From Solirubrobacterales bacterium (GTDB lineage: Bacteria > Actinomycetota > Thermoleophilia > Solirubrobacterales > 70-9): a DNA stretch of 6,410 bases. The translations under genes and the position numbers were made by a program. The stretch is taken from assembly GCA_030152505.1 (NCBI GenBank), contig JASLJO010000103.1:1-6410 (forward strand), written 5' to 3'. The notes beneath the pieces are model-generated. The model saw only the letters and a program-made list of their open reading frames with translations. It had not been told where the DNA came from and did no database searches. Below, piece after piece: positions 1-5,248 of this stretch. Every line of letters begins with the position of its first letter. The first letter of the stretch is position 1.

Positions 1-1
1 T

Positions 2-694
2 GATCCCGCGGTCGAGGCGGGGCAGCGTCTCGGCCGCGGGATCGGGACCCGCTGCGTGATGATCACCGGCGCGCCGCCTGCCTTCTCCGCCGGCTACGAC
101 CTGACAGCGATTCCCAGCGAGACCTTCGAGCGCGACGCCGAGGCGCTGGTCGCCCATCCGTTCCACGACGCGATGGAAGCGCTCGCCGGCCACCCTTGGC
201 CGACGGTCGCGGCGATCAACGGCCACTGTCTCGGCGGCGGCCTCGAGCTGGCGATGACCTGCGACCTGCGAATCTGCGCCGCCGGTGCCAAGCTGGGGAT
301 GCCGCCGGCCAAGCTCGGCCTCGTCTACGGCCACACCGGGCTGCGCAAGTTCCTCGACGCGCTCGGCCTGGCGCGGACCAAGGAGCTCTTCCTCACCGGG
401 CGCAACTTCAGCGCCGAGCGGGCAGAGCAGATCGGCCTGGTGCACGAGGTGGTGGGGGATGAGGTCTTCGAGGATGCCGCGATCGCGCTGGCCGAGGGGA
501 TCGCCGCCAATGCACCGCTCTCCACCCGCGGCAACAAGCGGGCGATCGAAGTGCTGAACTCCAATCCGGTGCTGAGCGAGCAACAGGAGGGCGGCCTGAT
601 CGCCCTGCGCGAGTCGTGCTTCTCCTCCGAGGACCTGCGAGAGGGCATCGAAGCCTTCGCCGCCAAGCGCAAGCCGCATTGGAAGGGACAGTGA
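2..694 (+). CDS. Crotonase-family protein (enoyl-CoA hydratase-like, possibly methylmalonyl-CoA decarboxylase-like), 5' end outside window
   Basis: The crotonase family acts in the cytoplasm on acyl-CoA thioesters, stabilising an enolate in an oxyanion hole. The reading frame is open to the window edge and reads family-like residues (…RCVMITGAPPAFSAGYDL) through the GTG at 56, so 56 is internal and the true start lies upstream. Seen in order: the first oxyanion segment AFSAGYDL (80-103), the second oxyanion/active-site segment GGGLELAMTCD with Glu at 245-247, then GMPPAKLGLVYGHTG, and a family-typical end, EGIEAFAAKRKPHWKGQ. The second Glu of true hydratases (rat Glu164, in QPE) aligns with a Pro at 305-307. 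A Tyr at 326-328 aligns with Tyr140 of E. coli YgfG/ScpB, and the C-terminus also resembles YgfG. Family membership is secure. The exact reaction (hydratase, isomerase or decarboxylase) is open. The stop overlaps the next gene by 4 bp. Confidence 0.9.
   Translation, partial: DPAVEAGQRLGRGIGTRCVMITGAPPAFSAGYDLTAIPSETFERDAEALVAHPFHDAMEALAGHPWPTVAAINGHCLGGGLELAMTCDLRICAAGAKLGMPPAKLGLVYGHTGLRKFLDALGLARTKELFLTGRNFSAERAEQIGLVHEVVGDEVFEDAAIALAEGIAANAPLSTRGNKRAIEVLNSNPVLSEQQEGGLIALRESCFSSEDLREGIEAFAAKRKPHWKGQ
681..694 (+). promoter_or_regulatory. Ribosome binding site and GTGA stop/start overlap for the glycosylase gene
   Basis: A purine-rich GGAAGGG at 681-687 lies 3 nt before GTG at 691. That GTG overlaps the TGA (692-694) of the crotonase gene as GTGA. 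The site decides the start of the glycosylase in preference to an earlier in-frame ATG at 616, which would lie 79 bp inside the crotonase gene and add residues foreign to the family. The overlap implies translational coupling (inference). Confidence 0.75.
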
Positions 695-1335
695 GCGGCC
701 GCGACGTCAAGACGCGCGCCGCCCTGGCCGCCACTGACCCGACGATGGCGGCGCTGATCGAGCGGGTCGGCGAGATCGATCTGGAGACGCGCCTGCGGCG
801 GCGCAGCGAGGAGCGACCGGCCGATGCCTACGGGGCGCTCCTGCGGGCGATCGTCGGCCAGCAGCTCTCGACCAAAGCCGCCCGGACGATCTACGGACGG
901 GTCCTCGATCTCTTCGGCGGCGCCACGCCCTCTCCCGAGCAACTGCTCGAGGCGAGCGAAGAGGACCTGCGCGGTTGCGGGCTCTCCGGTCGCAAGGTCG
1001 AGTACGTGCGCGACCTCGCCGGGCATGTGCTCGACGGCGAGCTGGAGCTCGGCCGCCTCGGTGAGCTCTCCGACGAGGAGGTGGTCGAGGAGATCGTCGC
1101 CGTGCGCGGGCTCGGCCAATGGACGGCGGAGATGTTCCTCATCTTCCACCTCGAACGGCCTGACGTGCTCTCCGGCGGCGACCTCGGCATACGCAAGGCG
1201 GTGCAGATCGAGTACGGGCTGGAGGAGATGCCGGCGCCGCAGCGCGTGCTCGAGATCGGCGAGCCCTGGCGACCGTATCGCAGCCTCGCCTCGCTCTACC
1301 TCTGGGAGTCGCTCGCAAGCGTTCCTGCCGAGTAG
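691..1335 (+). CDS. AlkA-type DNA-3-methyladenine glycosylase (HhH-GPD family)
   Basis: This enzyme removes alkylated purines from DNA by cutting the N-glycosidic bond, the first step of base excision repair. The 214-residue protein has the single helix-hairpin-helix GPD fold. IVGQQLSTKAA (about 54-64) is the typical first motif, GCGLSGRKVEYV lies at about 95-106, and the hairpin GLGQWTAEMF spans 140-149. Catalytic Asp164 in GGDLGIRKA matches Asp238 of E. coli AlkA, and WRPYRSLASLYLW (193-205) is the usual end motif. There is no cysteine cluster, so it is not an endonuclease III or MutY. At 214 residues it lacks the extra N-terminal domain of E. coli AlkA (282 residues), as do many short bacterial and yeast Mag-like members. 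It starts at GTG 691 with a good ribosome binding site, coupled to the crotonase gene. I see no alkylation-response operator or Ada gene nearby. Confidence 0.93.
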   Translation: MSGRDVKTRAALAATDPTMAALIERVGEIDLETRLRRRSEERPADAYGALLRAIVGQQLSTKAARTIYGRVLDLFGGATPSPEQLLEASEEDLRGCGLSGRKVEYVRDLAGHVLDGELELGRLGELSDEEVVEEIVAVRGLGQWTAEMFLIFHLERPDVLSGGDLGIRKAVQIEYGLEEMPAPQRVLEIGEPWRPYRSLASLYLWESLASVPAE

Positions 1336-1355
1336 GGGCCGTCCTGCCCCCGGCC

Positions 1356-1367
1356 GACAATAGGAGC
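1356..1367 (+). promoter_or_regulatory. Possible -10 element and start region of the diguanylate cyclase gene
   Basis: The 32-bp gap after the glycosylase stop contains GACAAT (1356-1361), one base off the TANNNT actinobacterial -10 pattern, followed by AGGAG (1362-1366) only 1 nt before ATG 1368. That spacing is too tight for a normal Shine-Dalgarno site. A leaderless or nearly leaderless transcript starting at the ATG is therefore plausible. Read-through from the upstream pair is equally possible. I see no clear -35 box. Confidence 0.3.
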
Positions 1368-2852
1368 ATGCGCTTTCGCTTCTGGCTGGGCTTCGCCGTC
1401 GTTGCCGCGATCGCGGTCGGCTCGGTGGCGATCGCCCTGGTCGTGCACGCGCGCGAACGCGACAACTTCGAGCAGATGCAGCAGGCCGAGGCAGCCCGCT
1501 CGGCGCGCCAGGCGCAGGCGCTGGCCGGCCTCTCGGTCGGGCAGCTGGCCAGTGCCGCCGCCTTCTATGAGGCCGAGGGCACCTTCAGCAAGCACGAGTT
1601 CGACGTGATCGCCGACTCGCTGCTGGGCAGCGGTGCCCTCTCGGCCACCGGCTTCCTCCCCGCCGTGCCGAGCTCTGCGCGAGCGCGGTTCGAACGCAAC
1701 CACGGCTTCGACATCGTCGTCCGCAACCCGTTGGGGGCGCTGCGTCGAGAGGGCAGGCGCAAGCTCTACTTCCCACTTGCATACGTGGCGACCGACGTCA
1801 AGCTCGGCGTCACCGTTCCCTACGGCTACGACGTCGGCGCCGACCCGATCCGCGCCAACCGGCTGGTGCGCGCGCGCAACACCGGCCGGCCCTCGGCGAC
1901 GCCGGTGATCCGGCTGCCGCTCGGCGGCACCGGCATCAACGTCTTCCGCCCGGTCTACCGCGACGGGGCGCCAACCGGAACGGTCGCCGAGCGGCGCGCC
2001 GCCCTGACCGGCTTCGCGCTCGGCTCCTTCCGTGTCTCCGATCTCGCAGCAGCGGCAACGACCGCGCTGCCCGACCAGGTGGACGTGGAGCTGGTCGAGC
2101 GCGGCCGCCGGGTGCTCGGCCCAAACCTCGACCGCGAGGAGGCGGCGACCGCGGCGCTGCGCATCGCCGATCGCACCTGGACGCTTGTGGTGCGCGACCC
2201 CGACCGACCGGGGGTGAGCCTGCCGATCCTGATCGCCATAGTCGGCATCTCGCTGGCCGCCCTGCTCGGCGCGCTGGTTCTGATCTGGAGCCGCAACGAG
2301 CGCATGCAGGAACTTCAGCTGCAGGCCAGCCAGGACCCGCTGACCGGGCTGAAGAACCGCCGCCGCTTCGGCGAGGACCTGCAGATCGAGCTCGCGCGCA
2401 GCCGCCGTGAGAACACCATCGGAGCGGTGCTGATGCTCGACCTCGACAACTTCAAGCAGGTCAACGACACGCTCGGCCACGCGGCAGGCGACCGGATGAT
2501 CGCCGACATCGCCGGGGTGCTGCGGGGGCGGATGCGGACCACCGACGTCGTCGCCCGGCTGGGCGGGGATGAGTTCGCCATCGCGCTGCCGCGCTGCGAC
2601 CTCGACGAGGCAGAGGACATCGCCGACGCGATCGCCAAGGCGATCCGCCTGCACACGCCGCCGGGAGAGGCCGCGCCGCCGATCACCGCCAGCATCGGCA
2701 TCGCCACCTTCGGGCCGAGCTCGGAAAGCTACGACGCGGTGCTGTCGGCGGCTGACAACGCGATGTATGAGGCCAAGCGGGCGGGGCGCGACACGGTGCG
2801 GGTGGCGGGACAGACCGTGGCGGTGGGGGATCCCGGCAGGGCCTCCACTTAA
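1368..2852 (+). CDS. Membrane-bound CHASE-GGDEF diguanylate cyclase
   Basis: This is a predicted inner-membrane sensor that makes cyclic di-GMP from two GTP in response to an extracytoplasmic ligand. The 494-residue protein has TM1 at about 6-26, just after a basic MRFRF start, and an external CHASE domain at about 60-225. CHASE features include the FER…GFDIVVRN region, YFPLAYVA and GYDVGADPIRANRL…NTGRPSATPVIRL. TM2 lies at about 285-307 and a cytoplasmic GGDEF domain at about 315-480. That domain has DPLTGLKNRRRF (323-334), metal-binding Asp358 in LDLDNFKQVND, and an intact GGDEF at 399-403. RTTD (390-393), five residues before GGDEF, is the RxxD inhibitory site, so product feedback inhibition is expected. 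No EAL domain is present, so it should be a synthase only. The ligand is unknown. ATG 1368 is chosen because it keeps the basic residues before TM1. The last codons (from 2825) and the stop lie within the left arm and inner flank of a large inverted repeat. Confidence 0.93.
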   Translation: MRFRFWLGFAVVAAIAVGSVAIALVVHARERDNFEQMQQAEAARSARQAQALAGLSVGQLASAAAFYEAEGTFSKHEFDVIADSLLGSGALSATGFLPAVPSSARARFERNHGFDIVVRNPLGALRREGRRKLYFPLAYVATDVKLGVTVPYGYDVGADPIRANRLVRARNTGRPSATPVIRLPLGGTGINVFRPVYRDGAPTGTVAERRAALTGFALGSFRVSDLAAAATTALPDQVDVELVERGRRVLGPNLDREEAATAALRIADRTWTLVVRDPDRPGVSLPILIAIVGISLAALLGALVLIWSRNERMQELQLQASQDPLTGLKNRRRFGEDLQIELARSRRENTIGAVLMLDLDNFKQVNDTLGHAAGDRMIADIAGVLRGRMRTTDVVARLGGDEFAIALPRCDLDEAEDIADAIAKAIRLHTPPGEAAPPITASIGIATFGPSSESYDAVLSAADNAMYEAKRAGRDTVRVAGQTVAVGDPGRAST

Positions 2853-2935
2853 CTTTTTCGAGAAGCGGTCTATAGCTGACGCCCGCTTCAGTCGACGAAA
2901 AAGTACAAGACGTTCCGGCCCTGCCGGGATCCCCC
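2825..2935. repeat. 111-bp nested inverted repeat with perfect 19-bp arms between convergent genes
   Basis: The left arm GGGGGATCCCGGCAGGGCC (2825-2843) is the exact reverse complement of the right arm at 2917-2935. Two further paired segments are nested inside: ACTTTTTCG (2852-2860) with CGAAAAAGT (2896-2904), and GAAGCGG (2862-2868) with CCGCTTC (2883-2889). These enclose a 14-nt loop at 2869-2882. The unpaired stretches differ in length on the two sides (8 versus 12 nt, and 1 versus 6 nt), so the element equals two diverged copies of a roughly 50-nt unit placed head to head. About 35 base pairs could form. The left arm is inside the cyclase coding sequence. The right arm ends 13 bp before the GH3 stop codon. 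It could be a bidirectional terminator, a REP/BIME-like palindromic unit or a MITE-like insertion. No obvious target-site duplication flanks it. Confidence 0.9.
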
Positions 2936-2948
2936 TGACGAGGCGCGT
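2853..2948. other. 96-bp intergenic gap between convergent genes
   Basis: This gap lies between the stop of the cyclase gene (+) and the stop of the GH3 gene (-). Apart from the last 13 bases it is filled by the inner and right-hand parts of the inverted repeat. Transcription from either side meets the same order of elements: a GC-rich arm, a T5 run in ACTTTTTCG, then GAAGCGG. No conventional GC hairpin followed directly by a T-tract is present on either strand, so termination here is only an inference from position and symmetry. Confidence 0.5.
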
Positions 2949-4067
2949 CTAGCTGCCGGCACCGAGGCTATGGCGCAGCTTCAGTACCCGACCGGCCGAG
3001 TCTTCGAATGAGCTTCGAGAGAGCTGGCCGCGGCTCAGGGCGCGGAGGAGGGCTTGGTGGGCTTGGGCGGCTTCGGTGGGGTCGGTGTAGAGGAGGAGGT
3101 CGGTGCCGGCTGCGGCGGCGGCTCGGGCGGACTTGGCGGTACCGCCGAAGGCGTGGACGGCGGCGGTGTCCAGGGCATCGGTGATCGAGACTCCCTCGAA
3201 GCCGAGGTGGCGGCGCAGCTCGCCGCCGGCGATCGCGGCGGTGAAGGCGGCGGGGCGATCGGAGAAGGCGGGGTAGACCGCGGTGCTGAGCATGACCAGG
3301 TCGCCGCCGGCTTCGATGTAGCTGCGGTAGGGCGCCTCGTCCACTCGACGCAGGGTCTGTTTGGAGAGGTCGATGCGCTGTGCGGCGTCGTCGGTGTTGA
3401 GGCGGGCCGCGCCGAGGCCGGGAAAGTGCTTGCCGGTCGCCGCCACACCGCCGGCCTGCAGCGCGGCTGCAAAGGGCACGGCGGTCGCCGCGACCCGGTC
3501 GGCGGTCGAGCCGAAGCCACGGTCGGTTTCGGCGATCGTCCCTCCCGGGCGGGCCACGTCGAGCACCGGCGCGAGGTCGACATCGACGCCGAGGTTGTGC
3601 AGGTTGGCGGCGGTGCGCCCACCCTGGGCGCGGCTGAAGGCGCCGCCGCGGGCACCCATCGTGCGCGCCGAGGCGGTAGGCGCGCCACCGATCCGCTTGA
3701 CCAGGCCACCCTCCTGGTCGGTCATCACCAGCAATGGGTCGCGCAGCCCGGGTGGGCGCGGGATCGCCTGCAGGCGACGGATCAGACGCCGCCCCACGGC
3801 GCGACTGGGCAGGTTCTCGGCAAAGAGGACGACGCCGGCCACCTCGCCCACATGGATCATCCGCTCGACCTTCGGCGGCGGATCCGTGGCGGAGAAACCG
3901 ACGATGATCCGCTCGCCGGCGAGTTGGCCCGGCGTCAGCAGGAGGGTGGCGCTGGGCGGCGATTCGGAGCCGTCGCCGAGTGTGGCGCCGACGGCGAAGG
4001 CACCCGCCGCGACGGCGCACACGGCTGCGAGCAACAGCCGCCTGCGCCTGGTCTTCGCCGCCACCAC
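2949..4067 (-). CDS. Exported glycoside hydrolase family 3 protein (NagZ/beta-N-acetylhexosaminidase-like)
   Basis: Family members of this type cleave beta-linked N-acetylglucosamine from muropeptides or other glycans. The 372-residue protein begins with a basic KTRRRR and a hydrophobic run at about 11-28, a Sec signal or membrane anchor. Cys17 is not in a proper lipobox (Val precedes it), so a lipoprotein is unlikely. The GH3 N-terminal TIM barrel follows, with VMTDQEGGLVKRI (about 114-126), VDVDLAPVLDVA (161-172), DRGFG (182-186), KHFPGLG (213-219) and the predicted nucleophile Asp297 in SITDALDT. After KHFPG, NagZ proteins carry an Asp-Ser-His motif with the catalytic Asp-His dyad. Here the matching residues are Asn224-Thr225-Asp226, so the His is missing. 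The length fits single-domain secreted NagZ relatives. The start is GTG 4067, with GTG 4064 possible. It is a single gene, convergent with the cyclase and divergent from bioB. Peptidoglycan recycling is a likely setting but the substrate is unproven. Confidence 0.88.
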   Translation of the reverse strand: MVAAKTRRRRLLLAAVCAVAAGAFAVGATLGDGSESPPSATLLLTPGQLAGERIIVGFSATDPPPKVERMIHVGEVAGVVLFAENLPSRAVGRRLIRRLQAIPRPPGLRDPLLVMTDQEGGLVKRIGGAPTASARTMGARGGAFSRAQGGRTAANLHNLGVDVDLAPVLDVARPGGTIAETDRGFGSTADRVAATAVPFAAALQAGGVAATGKHFPGLGAARLNTDDAAQRIDLSKQTLRRVDEAPYRSYIEAGGDLVMLSTAVYPAFSDRPAAFTAAIAGGELRRHLGFEGVSITDALDTAAVHAFGGTAKSARAAAAAGTDLLLYTDPTEAAQAHQALLRALSRGQLSRSSFEDSAGRVLKLRHSLGAGS

Positions 4068-4114
4068 GCCGAGAGACCATAGGCGTCCGGGACGACTCCT
4101 AGCCTTGCGCCCGG
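4068..4114. promoter_or_regulatory. Divergent promoter region between the GH3 gene and bioB
   Basis: Only 47 bp separate the two start codons. On the minus strand TATGGT (4081-4076) lies 8 nt before GTG 4067. On the plus strand TAGCCT (4100-4105) lies 9 nt before ATG 4115. Both fit TANNNT -10 elements at the distance expected for leaderless transcripts, and neither start has a Shine-Dalgarno sequence at normal spacing. A perfect 11-bp palindrome, CGTCCGGGACG (4084-4094), sits between the two -10 candidates, where a repressor could block both promoters. I do not recognise it as a known BirA or BioQ operator. The promoter calls rest on short motifs only. Confidence 0.45.
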
Positions 4115-5248
4115 ATGCCGTCCCTGATCGATTTCGAGGAAGCGCTGGCGCTCGGCGAGCTGCGCGATCACGAGGAGATCGGCGAGCTGGTCGAACGCGC
4201 CTGGGCGGTGCGTAAGGAGAACTTCGGCGACTCGACCGACCTGTGCTCGCTGGTCAATGCCAAGTCCGGCGGCTGTGCCGAGGACTGCGGCTTCTGCGCC
4301 CAGTCGCGCTACGCGGAGGCGGACACGCCGATGCACGCGATGATGGAGCCCGAGCAGATCCTCGAGCATGCGCGCGCGGCGGAGGCGGCGGGAGCGCACC
4401 GCTTCTGCATGGTCACCCAGGGCCAGGGCCTCTCCAAACGCGACTTCGAGAAGATCGTCGACGGGGCCAAGCTTGTCGCCGAGCACACCAACCTGAAGCG
4501 CTGCGCCTCGATCGGCCACATGTCGGCCGAGCGGGCGAAGCGGCTGCGGGAGGCCGGCATCCAGCGGGTCCACCACAACGTCGAGTCCTCGCGCTCCTAC
4601 TACCCGGAGGTCTCGACCACCGTCCGCTACGAGGGCCGGCTGCGGACGATCGACGCGGTCAAGGAGGCCGGCCTGGAGACCTGCGTCGGCGGCATCCTCA
4701 ACCTCGGCGAGTCGGCGCGGCAGCGGGTCGAGATGGCCTTCGAGCTGGCCGAGCTGGAGCCGACCTCGGTGCCGATCAACCTGCTCAACCCGCGCGACGG
4801 GACGAAGTTCGGCGACCGGCCGCTGATGGATCCGTGGGAGGTCGTCAAGTGGGTGGCGATCTTCCGCCTGATCATCCCCAGCGCGCTCTTTCGCCTCTGC
4901 GGTGGGCGGGTGGAGAACCTGGGCGAGCTGCAGCCGCTGGCGGTCAAGGCCGGGCTGAACGGGGTGATGATGGGCAACTTCCTCACCACCCTCGGCGCCG
5001 AGCCGGAGGACGACCGGGCGATGTTCGAGGAGCTGGGACTGAACGTGGCGCGGCAGGCCGACAACGGCGCCGACCCGCGGCCCGACAATCGCTCCGGCTG
5101 GCTCGAGGGGGAGACCCCCTCGACGCCGATCGACGAGCTGATCGACAGCCAGGACGAAGCGAACTTCTGGGACCCCTCGACCCAACTGCGGGTCATCAAG
5201 AAGACCAAGAAGCCTCCGCCTTACCCGGCTCGCCAGACAGCGGCATGA
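4115..5248 (+). CDS. bioB: Biotin synthase BioB
   Basis: This cytoplasmic radical-SAM enzyme inserts sulfur into dethiobiotin to form biotin, the last step of the pathway. In the 377-residue protein the SAM-cluster motif is CAEDCGFC (Cys54, Cys58, Cys61). Expected ligands of the auxiliary cluster are also visible: Cys98 (RFCMV), Cys130 (KRCASIG), Cys190 (ETCVGGILNLGE) and Arg260 (FRLCGGR). The substrate-site region HHNVESS (153-159) matches the NHNLDTS segment of the E. coli enzyme with conservative changes, and SVPINLLNPRDGT (218-230) is family-typical. Two features are odd. RLCGGR has a Cys at 262 where E. coli has RLSAGR, and about 60 residues follow the usual end near 314, giving an acidic/Trp segment and a Lys-Pro-rich tail (KKTKKPPPYPAR). 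E. coli BioB is about 346 residues. ATG 4115 has no Shine-Dalgarno sequence and may start a leaderless mRNA. The stop overlaps bioF by ATGA. Confidence 0.96.
   Translation: MPSLIDFEEALALGELRDHEEIGELVERAWAVRKENFGDSTDLCSLVNAKSGGCAEDCGFCAQSRYAEADTPMHAMMEPEQILEHARAAEAAGAHRFCMVTQGQGLSKRDFEKIVDGAKLVAEHTNLKRCASIGHMSAERAKRLREAGIQRVHHNVESSRSYYPEVSTTVRYEGRLRTIDAVKEAGLETCVGGILNLGESARQRVEMAFELAELEPTSVPINLLNPRDGTKFGDRPLMDPWEVVKWVAIFRLIIPSALFRLCGGRVENLGELQPLAVKAGLNGVMMGNFLTTLGAEPEDDRAMFEELGLNVARQADNGADPRPDNRSGWLEGETPSTPIDELIDSQDEANFWDPSTQLRVIKKTKKPPPYPARQTAA
5245..5248 (+). promoter_or_regulatory. ATGA stop/start overlap coupling bioB and bioF
   Basis: The bioF ATG (5245-5247) overlaps the bioB TGA (5246-5248). 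No clear Shine-Dalgarno sequence precedes it, so termination-reinitiation coupling is the likely way bioF is translated (inference). The overlap also fixes the bioF start, because the residues that follow match the usual N-terminus of the family. Confidence 0.7.

Noticed and set aside
56..58. GTG at 56 as the start of the crotonase gene
   Set aside because: The frame is open upstream to base 2 and already encodes family-like residues before the oxyanion-hole motif. The true start is outside the window.
1296..2654. 452-codon minus-strand open frame opposite the diguanylate cyclase gene
   Set aside because: Composition is low-complexity and Arg/Ala/His-rich with no motif. The plus strand holds clear CHASE and GGDEF domains.
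2853..2904. Classical rho-independent terminator
   Set aside because: On neither strand does a GC-rich hairpin lead straight into a T-run. The T5 runs precede the inner stem and are themselves paired, so only a non-canonical terminator is possible.
2826..2935. tRNA or tRNA fragment suggested by the GGCCCTGCCGGGATCC arms
   Set aside because: No cloverleaf with D-arm, anticodon arm and T-loop GTTC can be drawn. The sequence is explained by the inverted repeat.
3987..4067. Lipoprotein signal at the GH3 N-terminus
   Set aside because: Cys17 is preceded by Val and lies in the middle of the hydrophobic run, not in a lipobox.
2968..4080. ATG at 4080 (minus strand) as an alternative start for the GH3 gene
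   Set aside because: It opens a different frame, giving an Arg/Pro-rich product without GH3 motifs. The GH3 frame has its first start at GTG 4067.
3054..4082. 342-codon plus-strand frame opposite the GH3 gene
   Set aside because: Gly/Ala/Arg-rich with no domain. It is the antisense of a gene with intact GH3 motifs.
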